NCBI GenBank assembly: GCA_029582265.1
Contig: CM055816.1
Coordinates: 27,076,366-27,140,365 of the forward strand
DNA: 64,000 nt
Direction of reading: 5' to 3'
Origin: Zoroaster sp. YZ-2022
Taxonomy: Eukaryota; Echinodermata; Asteroidea; Forcipulatida; Zoroasteridae
A model generated the notes under the pieces. That model did not search any database. It saw only the letters and a list, made by a program, of their open reading frames with translations, and had not been told where the DNA came from. Shown in pieces: positions 1-10,749 of the stretch (position 1 is the first letter of the stretch; the number at the start of each line of letters is the position of its first letter). The position numbers and the translations under genes are program-made.

Positions 1-1839
1 CATTTTTGTTTGGTCATATAGAAAAATATATTTGGTGTTTAAAGTTTGTCTGAATGTAATTGTAATTATAAATGTATGCACTGCACTGAACATGACACAA
101 TATTTGTAAATGTAATCATATTAGTATCGTAAACACTGGCCCGTAGACTGGGGATCTGTATTTGAGAATGAACCCCCCCCCCCACGCCTTCCCAGACATG
201 TTGCACTTGCTCTGGTGTTAAACCTAAATATACTTTGAAACATCATTGCGACAAATGTGTAATGAGTTCCATTGGAAAACAAATCTGCAATGTAAGTGTA
301 CACGTTTGCAAATAACACCCGATTACATGATTACTAAAATATAATCTAAAAACTTACTTTATGTGAAGTTATTTGCTCGTACCAAACATCTAGAGAAATT
401 ATTCAATGTGAGATTCTGTAAAACGTGAGAAATGTATTACAAATTTGGAATGGATCCATTTTCTACATTTGAATACATGCAAACAAATCTGATAACGTGT
501 TCGCTATTTTCTCGTTAACGACGAGAATAAACTGAAACTTTCACATTTATTTTATTGTATAAATATCTCTTCATTCTTATAAAGTATGGATGCATTTATA
601 GACATATTACTAATAGTGTTGTATACAATCTCTTTAAGCCATCCCATCCCTTATTTTCAAACTAGTCTAAGGGTCTAAATCATATATGAATGGTGTGTTT
701 AGCTTTGTTTAGTGGATTTTACTTACTACAGAAAAAGGTTAATACTAAAATGTGAACAAATAACAGACCATGTAAACAAAATATTAATTAAGGTGATCGT
801 CCTTGCTCAACCTAATGGATTAGGCCTAACTTGATTTCTGTTATATATTTTATATCCAATAATTGGTTAAATAATTGTCTAATAATAAAAAATAGTTCCA
901 ATTGCATCTTCCTCCCAGCATATTCACGATGGATATGAACGGTAAAATAATCCCAGTTGAGTTCAGCCGGACGGTAATTTTTCCCCAAACGAGATTACAG
1001 TGAAAGCAGCATCGTTGTATCTGTATGTGGTGAAAATAAATAAATAAATACAATGAATCAACCCGACCTAATTTTTCGATTTGAAAGGACTATCACTAGT
1101 TTATTATTTATTACATGGTCTTATTAACAATTAATAATAATAAATACTTTAAAAAAACTAAACAAATACAAAAGTACAAAAATTCAAACGAAAAAAAATA
1201 CGAAAAAATATGTATATATACAAAAACAAATAAGAGTAATAATACAAAAATTATTTCACATTCTATTAGCCAGTAATTGTTAGCCAGTGACTCAGGCAAA
1301 ATGTTGTGAAATTATATGTCAGCATATCTCTGTCTTAGAAATCTTGACTGAAATCTTTTAAATGAATATTTGAATGTATTTGTAGAAGTTACATATATCC
1401 TAGTCTCTTGTCAACAATTACAATCTGTTGAATTCTTCAGACTTTGAAATGTCCTTGGCAAAGCACCCGTCAATTGATGTGTTTTCTTTTGTACTCTGAT
1501 TCACGTGAGTGTACATACGGGGAAAATGACTGATGAAAAACAAAACATAAGCAGTCTGCAGAATTTAAGCTGTCTTTGTTGACAATGGATTTGAATTGTT
1601 TACAATTTACTTAATTTTTATAATTAAAGTCATTAAAAATATTAATATATTCCATGCTCAAGCGATAATGGTCACTAAAGTTAAACATGTGATTTTAAAT
1701 GAGAAACCATTATAAAATAATTATGAATTGATGACGTAATGTCATAAATTCATTTAAATTTTATATAACCATTCTTATTACCAAACTAAAACAGCATTTC
1801 AAAATTGAAATATATTTTCCAGGTAAACTCACTTTGAGC
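1..1839. other. Non-coding AT-rich sequence, no gene seen
   Basis: There are no recognisable coding frames or RNA genes. A C-run lies at about 169-183 (a matching G-run is at about 56,716-56,729) and short AAAT repeats lie near 1,040. The partner sequence is 55,070-56,897. Confidence 0.6.
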
Positions 1840-2339
1840 ACGGAATATCAATCTTTGAGAACAATCGTTGTAATTAAAGAAAATTGCCTGTACATAACGC
1901 ATTGATGTTATTAATTAGCTGTCAGAGGCCATCCACAATTTCAGACATTTTCAAAGGAGAATAATGGACGTGTTTGGCAATTTTTGTCTTGAAAATGCTG
2001 AGTACTCAAATGTCAAAAATGTTGGATAGCCTCAATTAAATTAATACTGTTGAAAAACCTGGTTCGAATCAAGTGCAATAAACTGAGTGATAGGAACCGA
2101 ATACAAATGTTTTCTTTCATTTCTGAGTTTGTGTATAAACGAAGTCTTCTAAACTTGACCACGTGACCTGACATATGAGGACAAACGGCGGTTTACAGAG
2201 ACTATAGATAACTAAACCTCTCTCTGACATTATTGAAGGGACATCTAACATAACATTACAAAGGGACACTGTTTAAAAAAATATTTTTCATTTCCAGTAT
2301 TAAGTCGATAATTTAGTGGACCAGAATAAATGTTCACTA

Positions 2340-3040
2340 AATTTCGACTTGATGCTGAATAGGGAGAGGCGTTGGGTTGGGTGGGAGGAGGAGGAGGTGG
2401 GTGGGTAGGAATGGGGAGGGGTGGGAAAGGGGGAGGGGAAAGGGAGATGAAAGGGAAGGAAGGGAGTTATATGGGTAGAGTTTGGGAGGAAGGGAGGGGA
2501 GGGGTTTGGTGGGAAGGAGAGGGGTTTGGTGGGGAGGAGAGGGGTTTGGTGGGGCATCCTACGTCCCAGCTACTCATTTTGGGGGTATTTATTTCCCCTT
2601 GATATATCGTATTACACGGCATTTGCTCCCCTTCCTCTCTCCCCGCCCACCCCTTTCCTCCTCTCCGTCTCCTCACAAAAAGAGGGCGCTGTTTAGATTG
2701 GGTGAATTCTTGCAGTTACACAAGATTTACCCATTCTGAAAAGCGCCCTCCTATGTATGCCACACCTCAAAAAGTCCAATGGGGTTTCAACGTGTTTCCA
2801 CATGGTCTGATCATTATAATTATCATTCGTGCCCCAATTTGGAAGCAGCAGTGTTAAACCAGTGTTGGATTCCGGCCAAGATCTCTTGGGGGTGTCGGGG
2901 GGGGGGGGTGGTAAGCACAATAGGAAGGCGCTTGACCCTTCCTCTAGCTACAGGGTATATACAATTACTTCCTAACCCCTTCCCTGACCTAGGCAGAGAC
3001 AAGGGACGACTGTGATCCAGGTGAAAAGCCCGCCCTCTAT
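2340..3040 (+). repeat. GC-rich dispersed repeat with internal hairpin
   Basis: A G-rich stretch (2,370-2,560), a C-rich stretch and the hairpin at 2,682-2,750 are followed by a segment with GTTAAACCAGTGTTGGATTC. The same organisation appears in the right arm at 53,860-54,600 and, more diverged, at 49,987-50,608. The G/C-rich parts create long but meaningless open frames. No transposase is present, so it is probably a non-autonomous element. Confidence 0.65.
2682..2750. repeat. Imperfect hairpin inside the GC-rich repeat
   Basis: GAGGGCGCT at 2,682 pairs with the last nine bases, AGCGCCCTC, ending at 2,750. Between them AGATTGGGTGAATT pairs imperfectly with GATTTACCCATTCT, giving a stem of about 27 bp. 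Equivalent hairpins are kept at 54,125-54,195 and, more diverged, at about 50,246-50,312. Confidence 0.75.
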
Positions 3041-4318
3041 CGATGGATAATTGTATTGGTCATCCCCCGTCAAATCTTTACGGGATATATACCCCCATCC
3101 CTCATGAAGATTTGGGCTCCTGCCCATTGTTGTAGATTTTGTTTATCCTAATCGTCAACATTCCAATGACTACCCTAAACGGATCTTTCTGTCCTAACCC
3201 TTCCTGGCCCAACCCACCTCCACCTGCATAAATCAAATCATTTGGGTTTGAAACATTAAAAATATTGTTGTAAAGAAATTATGAGAAATTAGAAATCATT
3301 TTGGACATTTTGAAGGAAATTTCTGAAAATATTAATTAATTTATTTTAAAAAATATCGGTTTGAAAGATTTGTAAATAATTTGGAGATTTTGAGATTTAA
3401 TAATTTACGAAAATCTTTCACTCAAAGCTCAAAGTAGGGAGACCAAGTCCTTTTTAAAAGTGATGGTTGGGAAGTGCCCTCCCCCTCACGGTGCGGGTTT
3501 GTCACTTTGAATGCCTGCTATAAACCTTAGAAATGCTACCAATGATTTGCTTTAACGGTACCCTTTGATGGCATCGGATACGGTCGGATAGATCCAGTAC
3601 AATAGGCTGAGCCACATCGGTGAGGGCGCCAATTATTCACTTTTACCCCAATGGAACCATTATTGCCCACTGTGTATTGTTTGTTCCCCACACACGTCTA
3701 CCATAGTCACGTTCCCTATCTACAGGCGGTATCATTATGATTGAAGCCATCACATTGTAAGGAACCTGTCTACTGGTTCAGTTGTACATGTGCCTCATTC
3801 TGATTCTCATAGACTCATTCTCAAAACCTATTGCAACCTGAATGATGGAAAGATTAGGTTGAGAACGGATATGGATGTGTAAGAAATAGTAATACTTTTT
3901 GCATTTTCCAAGATGTTTTGGTTAATTGATGTTTGAAGGTGTTCAAATAAGCCTTGCTATAGATGCAACAAAAATCCCACGTCAGAAAAGTGTTAAGCTT
4001 GCTACTGCTGGTCGCAACTAAATCTATCAGCTAGAACAATTATGTTTCTTTTGTTTACTACTGTGGGCAATATCATCCATTATAATGTTAAAGTTTTTGT
4101 TGAATTTAAGCATGGTTAGGGATAAGCCCCATCTTATCAGTCATTCTGACATCTAGCCCTTAAAACTGCATGAAAATATTACAGCTCAACAACTTTGGTT
4201 TTAACTTATGATCATGTGTCTGCTGACAGTTGTATGGAGAAAGTTTGATCATATTATACACTGATAATCATATCAAGTCCAGTTAAACTTACACTGCACT
4301 AATGCAACTAGAGGTATT

Positions 4319-4339
4319 GAGTTTGTTAACAACAAACTC
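4319..4339. repeat. Short perfect hairpin
   Basis: GAGTTTGTT and AACAAACTC form a perfect 9-bp stem with a 3-base loop. It is conserved in the right arm at about 52,528-52,548. Confidence 0.7.
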
Positions 4340-4367
4340 GAGGTGTTCGAGTGTGCATCATATGTAC

Positions 4368-4383
4368 GTGATGACGTCATCAC
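4368..4383. promoter_or_regulatory. Perfect 16-bp palindrome containing a CRE-like TGACGTCA
   Basis: GTGATGACGTCATCAC is self-complementary and includes the full CREB/ATF consensus. It is conserved in the right arm at 52,484-52,499. No gene is visible nearby, so regulatory function is unproven. Confidence 0.3.
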
Positions 4384-4420
4384 CTAAATTTGTTAAAAGA
4401 CAAGAGTTACTTCAGGAGAT

Positions 4421-5967
4421 ATTTCATTTCATTTCATTTCATTTATTATTTCACAGGGCAGAAACAATCACAAATACAATGGCAAAAAAACAATTAGAGA
4501 AAAAAATTAAATACATATACATGATGAAAATAAGGTAAACATGACAAAATGTTGACAGCACCCCTGTAGGATTACCAAAATGCGAACCAAATCACAATCT
4601 AGTGGCTCTCCATAATGCTGCCAAACATAATCAAACAATATAATAAAATATAATATAATATAAAAAGCCAAAATAAAAATCAATCCAAGAGATTAAAAAA
4701 CAAGTACAAACAAAATAAAACGACAAAAAGGAACATAAAGCATTAGCACAAAGTGTTATGTTGGCAAGTCTAAATTTGTACCTGGGGACAGGATATGTTT
4801 ACGCAGTTCAGTTATGAAAGGTGATAAACCTGATAAGATTAACTCCTTAACATTTAAAGGCAGACCTTCCCACAATCTAGGAAATCTGGAGAAGAGTGAA
4901 TGATGTAAAGCATTTGTTCTTGATCTCTGGTGATGAAATTTAATAGTTTCGATATGTCTAGTGTTAACTTTAATATACCTGTGAACATCAATATCAAAGC
5001 AATTATACAAACACTTTATAACAAATGAAATAGAAAGAAAATGAATTCTGTTAAGTAAAACGGTAATCCTAATTGAATACATCTAGCTGGATAACTTATT
5101 TCATTATCAGGGTTAATAGTGGTTCTTCTTGGAAGTCCAAGACAAGACCGAGTGAAACGCCTTTGAACTCTTTCTAAAGTTTCCTGGTGGGTGCGAAGGC
5201 ACGGACACCAAACAGGGGCTGCATACTCAAGAATTGGGCGACAAAGAGAACAATATAATTTAACAAGTATGTCAGGATCTTTGCTCTTAATAACCCTTCT
5301 AATAAAACCAGATAATTTGGATGTTTTACATACAATACTATTAATATGAGGTTTCCAGTCAAGATCACGTGAAATAATGACACCGAGGTATTTATAACTA
5401 TTAACAATTTCAAGAGTATCAGACCCTATTTTGTAAATAGGTTGAAATGGATGTTTAGACCGTGTTACTGTCATAAGTTTACATTTCTTTACATTAAGAG
5501 ACATATGATTGAGATTACACCATGTTAATATGCTATTTAAATCATTTTGAAGAATAACTGAGTCTGCCTCATGTCTAATAGCCCTGTACAAGACTGTATC
5601 ATCAGCATATTGTCTCAGGTGAGACTGAACACAAAAAGGAAGGTCAAATGCAAAGATATTAAATAACAAAGGTCCGAGAACTGACCCTTGGGGCACTCCA
5701 GAGTGAACTGGTGCCCAGTCAGACTGGGAACCTTGAAAGATAACCCGTTGTGATCGATTACTTAAATATGAATGAAACCAGTTTAAAACAGATCCACAAA
5801 TGCCGTACTTATGTAATTTATCTAATAATATTTTATGACTTACACGATCAAAAGCTTTAGACCAGTCGAGAAAGATGACATCAATGCGGGGAGGTTTGGG
5901 AACATCAATAGTTTCTGCCCATTCATGGTATAAAGTTGTTAATTGAGTGATACAAGAACGTTTAGGT
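4421..5967 (-). mobile_element. 5'-truncated non-LTR retrotransposon (CR1/L2-like), present in the left arm only
   Basis: The insertion is exactly bounded by comparison with the other arm. There the flanks GGAGAT and ATGAG are directly joined (52,448), so the empty site is intact. The element reads on the minus strand. Its 3' end is a short (GAAAT)n tail at 4,421-4,444, preceded by an A-rich untranslated region (4,450-4,755), and its 5' end is cut off inside the reverse transcriptase. Any target-site duplication is 2 bp at most. Truncation at the 5' end with a simple-repeat tail is typical of CR1/L2-type target-primed insertion. Confidence 0.9.
4756..5967 (-). pseudogene. Non-LTR reverse transcriptase, 3' part, frameshifted
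   Basis: This is the RNA-dependent DNA polymerase of the retrotransposon, which would copy element RNA at a nicked target. From the truncated 5' edge the minus frame reads through FLDWSKAFDRVSH (first catalytic aspartate, about 5,850), VPQGSVLGPLLF (about 5,690), and QYADDT with the double aspartate (about 5,610). It continues through LNVKKCKLM and YKYLGVIIS to the thumb-like region with WCPCLRTHQETLERVQRRF. It then shifts frame near 5,050, after which RFPRLWEGLPLNVKELI and the C-terminus end at 4,756. The endonuclease and the 5' half are missing. The order of motifs fits the Jockey/CR1/L2 group; the exact clade is uncertain. One frameshift and the missing 5' part make it a dead copy. The apparent methionine start at 5,696 is not a real start. 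Confidence 0.88.
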
Positions 5968-7319
5968 ATGAGTTTTCATAATATATAATTAAAATACCAC
6001 ATATTGTGTTATACTGAATACATTAACTTCCTGTTCAGTCATCCCATATAATTTTAAATTATTTTAACCGTAACTTCCGGTTCAATCATGTGACGTCATT
6101 CATACTTCAGAAAATATTTCCTCATAATATGGGTGTCAATTGTGCCAAATTTGGTAAAATTCTGTCTAATGTTTTCTCAAGACAGTAAAAGGTGACTTTT
6201 TTAAACCTGCCACTTGTTTAAAACTTGAACTTCCAGTTTGGACCGGAAATAAGAGTCAATAAGGTCATGTCTTTGTATCAAATGTCGAGTTCTCCATGTT
6301 CTGTATGATTATGAATGAATCAAGAAATTATCTATTGTGATTCACAAGATATAAAATATATTGTTTTATTATAATTAATTACGTAATAATTCATTAGATG
6401 ACCTCACTATGACGTCACAACGTTACCTGGAACTATATGCTAAAATCTAACGATTTGTTAAGCTTTAAGGTTCTTTGAACTCCGCAACTATGTTTTGACT
6501 GTACAAATACATTTACAGATTAACAGTCCATTTTCGTAGTTTACAGAGAGCCTACGTTCGTACAGACAAGGTACAACAATGAAATGTAACATGGTGAACA
6601 TATATTCATGAGCAATCGAATAGCCAATAAGAACAATATAAATTTGTTATGATGCAAATATATCCAATCACGATGCGCAGAAAGAGACACGTGATCCTCA
6701 AACACAGCCATCATCAGCACCACTCGGTCTCACAGCTGTGAATATAAAGTCTAAAAGTATAACAATAATACACTTTGACTGGTGTAAAAATAAGTCACGA
6801 AGGATTGTACACTATGAGCTAGCATTAAGTATCTGGAAACATCAACACTAAACTATCGATTACTGTCCATAATGACACAATTATTCTTCTTCATGATCAT
6901 GACAAAATAACATTAATAGTTTGGTTCAATTTCTGAGGTGGGGGTGCTGTGATCTGTGATGATGTCATGAAACATTTTTGGAAAAGTCACTAGTGACTTT
7001 ATGAATGAAGAAAAAACTTACTTTTACAAACACCACAATAATACTTAAATGTTTAGGCCTTAATCTTTTTATTTATTTATTTGTTTTTGCTGTTTTTAGA
7101 TTTCTATCAAAGACAAAAAATATAATGAAACATATCATTTGGTTTTTGCATAAATTAAAATGAAAAAAAGACCTGCACTAACCATTTAGAAATTTGCTAA
7201 CCGGCTAACCAAAACCAATATCTAAAAATAAACACCCAACAATTTTGGAAAACGTTACTAACCATTTTGTTGTTCTAGACGCTTTTTCTGCCACATTAGT
7301 TATTATAAAACAATCATTG
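5968..7319. other. Non-coding sequence between duplication units
   Basis: AT-rich and without recognisable genes. It is matched by 51,090-52,447 in the right arm. Short open frames here are not conserved in a coding manner. Confidence 0.6.
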
Positions 7320-8149
7320 TTGACGGAATATCAGTCTTTCAGAACAATCGTTGAAATTAAAAGAAAATTGCCTGTACATAACGCATTGATGTTATTAATT
7401 AGCTGTAAGAGGTCATCTACAATTTAAGACATTTTCAAAGGAGAATAATGGGCGTTTTTGGATAATTTTTTAGTGTTTTCTTGAAAATGTTGAATAACAA
7501 TAAACGCGCCATTTCAAGGGAGGTTAGAGGTATGTCGAAAATGTTGGATAGCCTTAATTAAAATCAGTAATATTGTTGAAAAAACATGGTTCGAATCATA
7601 TGAAATAAACTGAGTGATAGAAACAGAATACTTTTATGTTTTCTTTCATTTCTGAGTTTGTGTATAACGAAGTCTTCTAAACTTGACCACGTGACCTGAC
7701 AGATCAGGACAGACAGTGACAGGAGGTTTACAGAGACTATAGATAACTAAATCTCTCTCTGACATTATTGAAGGGACATCTAACATAACCCTTTCAGTAC
7801 CAAGACCAATTTTTCAATTATGCCTTGGGTACCACACTCATTTCTTTTCATGTCTACTTGGTTACCACATGACTTTTGGCAAGTTTCATTGTATAGCGCC
7901 CTCACATGTTGATACAATGCAAGGCAATTTCTCTATTGTTAACATAGGTGTCATAATGAATTACTCTCACAGCCATGAAATCAACTTTATAATAAAAGAC
8001 CAATTATGTTGACCTACATTAAAATGGCAAAACACTGTTATTGGGGTTTATTAAGTATTATGTGACTTATACAGAAAGGAAACTGAATGTACAATTTTTT
8101 AATCTATTTTGTTTGAGCAAAAGACTGAACAGGGACTTGAACCCATTCC

Positions 8150-8250
8150 TGAACCCTTCCCCCCCCCCCCCGTTCAATGTTGGAAAATCTGGGCTTGCGG
8201 TGTGCGTGCATCACATCAACATTGAAGCGGGGGGGGGGGGAGGGTGGAAT
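8150..8250. repeat. Inverted repeat with C-run and G-run arms
   Basis: A C-run followed by GTTCAATGTTG (8,158-8,184) is mirrored by CAACATTGAAGC followed by a G-run (8,218-8,241). The loop is about 30 bases. It lies in the 3' untranslated part of the piggyBac remnant. Homopolymer lengths may be unreliable. Confidence 0.65.
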
Positions 8251-8298
8251 TAAATGAAATCACATGCATACAATCAAAAGTAGTTGGGCACAGACAGA

Positions 8299-9967
8299 TC
8301 ATTGGGTATGAAAATTCTCAAAACAGGAAACAACACACATTGGCTTATTACACTGTTTACAGATCATACGCGTTTGTGTTCTCTTTGCCCTCGTACTGCA
8401 AACAACACAGTCACGTTTTTTGCTAGAGACATTTTTTCCAGGATAGTGTTGACATGAAAAGGGCCTGGACGAACATGGAAGTTGGCTTGCATGCTGTACG
8501 GGGTTGTACTTCCGGGTGGATAAAAGTCCTTCGATGACCTTTACCCTAAAATCCAAATTGGAAAGGTGATGGTTTGTAGGTATGGTGTTGTATACCACAG
8601 TAGCATTCAGAAAGCAGATGTCAAGAATGTTTACGAATACTCTTTTCCACCATTTCATTGTTCTGTGCGGATGAGAGTAATACTGCACAATTTGTGCTGC
8701 CAGATCAGTTCCTCCCATGTATTTATTGTAATCGCAAACTATAGAAGTTTTTTTAAATCTCGCGATGTCCGGTTAAACTGTTTTACTACGAATCTGCTTA
8801 GTGGTGACACTGCAATTCCCGTAATTTGTCAAGAGAGTTACGCGCTTTGTGTCTTGCCAGACGACGCAAAGTTGGCCTGCCTTTGTATAAAACCGGGGGT
8901 CTTCTGTTTTTTTCATTGGGAACTTTTTGGGATGAGCAAAATCAGGAATTCCTTGTGTGGTGTAGCGCACAGTTCCACAAACTTCAAATCCTAGCTGTGA
9001 TAACTTGGAGACCAGAGCTGGGCTATTGTACCAATTATCCATGAAAATGACATGACTCTTGTGTTCCAGTCCTTTCACTAGATCCAAGACAACCTGGCCT
9101 GGTGCATGAAGAACGGATGGATGATGTGTTGCCATGGTTGCAGCATGCACAGTGGAGGGTTGAATTGTTGCTGTGCTTGGCCGAGACCCTGTGAACATCT
9201 TCCAAGCACACGTATACCCGGATTCGGACTCATTTAAAGAGAAGCATTTCAGTCCCCACTTGTTGGCCTTTCGCGGTAAGTACTGCTTAAAGCTCAGTCG
9301 TCCTTTAAACTTCACCATACTCTCGTCTGGTGAGAGGTTTCGTCCAGGGCTGTATATTTTGAGAAAGGTTGGCAGTACAATGTCGAGTAAAGGGCGAAGT
9401 TTTGCCAGTTTGTCGGCAGGGCTGTCGACTTGAGCTCTGTTGTTGGCTAGGTGAAAAAATCTAAGGATTGCAGTGAATCTGTTGCGGGACATAGATGACG
9501 GATATACCGGACTTCGAAGGACATCCGACATGGACCAGTGCATGCTGTATTGAGGCCTTTTGTTGATGCCCATGCAAAGTAATAATGCCACGAATGCCAT
9601 CATTTCGGGAATATTTGTTGGAGTCCAAGCAGACTGACGATTGGTTGGGTTTGCAGGCAAAGTTTGCTCAGCATATCGATTTGTCTCCGTCACCATCAGC
9701 TCCCAGGTGGCTTGACAGAAGTACAGTTGAAAATTTGTAAAGGTGTACAGTTACTCAAATCTTCAGTAGTTCCCCTGTTTCCACTGAATTGCATGGGTTT
9801 CTTCGTGTATGCGTTAGTTTCACACCAACCAGACCGGTAGTTTGGCTTTTCCGATGATGATGATGATGTCGGGACGCATTCCTCTTCACTATCATCCGAT
9901 TCCAGTGTAGAATGCTCGTCAGAAGACATATCTGACCCACTATCTGCGAAGATTTCTTCCAAAATAT
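8299..9967 (-). pseudogene. piggyBac transposase, frameshifted and 5'-truncated
   Basis: The transposase would cut and paste the element at TTAA sites. On the minus strand an acidic, serine-rich N-terminal piece (SGSDMSSDEHSTLESDDSEE) runs to about 9,745. A frameshift leads into the DDE core (9,730-8,780), which holds VTETNRYA, LRFFHLANN, SPDESMVKFKGR (first Asp), FMDNWYNSP (second Asp) and WQDTKRV (third Asp). A second frameshift near 8,780 leads to DYNKYMGGTD and TMKWWKRVF. The C-terminal cysteine-rich zinc-binding tail has CVVC, CKQC, CVVSC and a final FHT (8,420-8,300). All three catalytic aspartates and the cysteine domain remain, so the loss is recent on a family scale. Two frameshifts and the missing 5' end make an active product unlikely. 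Confidence 0.9.
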
Positions 9968-10749
9968 GTTTGTTTAGGTCTGAAAAAATACATAGATTTG
10001 CATATTCCTCAAAATATAAATGTACAATGCAATGGATCTGCGCATGTCTCGTCCACACTTGTATATTACGTTTAAACAAATATTTGTCCCGAGAATAGGT
10101 TGAGACGAGAAGACAGTGAACGAGGAGAAAGACCGCCCTCTATCGCCGTCGTCGTTTCATCAGTTATCAGCATCTCTCACTGTAAAACAGTACCCGGATC
10201 TAGGTAGGGATGCAAAACGGGGTAGGCGTAGGCTCGGTAAAACATGGGGGATGGGTGATGATTAGGTGGTTGCCCCCTCTCCCCCCCCCACCCCAGTGTG
10301 GTACCTGTTTGAGTTTTTTTTCTTTTTTTTTCAGACCAGATACAACCGCCTATAAAGTATGCACATGCACATGCAAAACAGATTTTGGACTATATTTTTA
10401 TTATTTTCTTTAGAAAAAATATCCACAGCCGTGAAGTGCTGTTATGCTAACCAGTGTTACCTCTGACTTCATTTTTTAACAACAAAGTGAAGAAAAAAAA
10501 ACTTCACAAACAATGAAACAAAATCTACCTCCAAATCGATCTCGGTCCAAGGCGAACGTCTCTGTCACTATACTGGGCAACTACACTAGCTATAGACGAC
10601 CGGCAATCGGTGATTAATTAGATATTAATTCCTTCTTATAAACAGGGGCTGTCCTTAACACCTGTCTGTCTGCCAGGGGCAGGTTAATTTGGTATAACCT
10701 TCTAAATTCAGTTATCTGGCCAATTGGTTCAAACTTTCCGACCTGTTTT

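Larger units (their letters stand above)
1840..4300 (+). repeat. Unit A of a diverged tandem segmental duplication (left arm)
   Basis: Two blocks of this unit recur in unit B downstream. Block 1,845-2,250 (containing ACGGAATATCA and GCATTGATGTTATTAATTAG) recurs at 7,323-7,790. Block 3,480-4,290 (containing GCATGGTTAGGGATAAGCCC) recurs at 10,750-11,520. The order and orientation are the same. Between the blocks lies a GC-rich hairpin repeat (2,340-3,040). The same duplication is present in the right arm, so it predates the split of the arms. Confidence 0.8.
7789..9967 (-). mobile_element. Decayed piggyBac-family DNA transposon, left arm only
   Basis: The 3' end of the element is at CCCTTTCAGTACC (7,789), preceded by ATAA. 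This fits the CCC terminus and TTAA target habit of piggyBac elements, with one base altered. The other edge at 9,967 lies inside the N-terminal coding part, and no matching terminal repeat follows, so the 5' end is lost. In the right arm the two flanks (…AACAAAC at 49,986 and GTTATGTTAG at 50,609) enclose an unrelated 622-bp repeat. Insertion here was therefore accompanied by replacement or deletion of that repeat. Confidence 0.88.

Noticed and set aside
2300..2739. Several overlapping Pro- or Gly-rich frames
   Set aside because: Caused by G/C-rich low-complexity sequence of the hairpin repeat; no domain.
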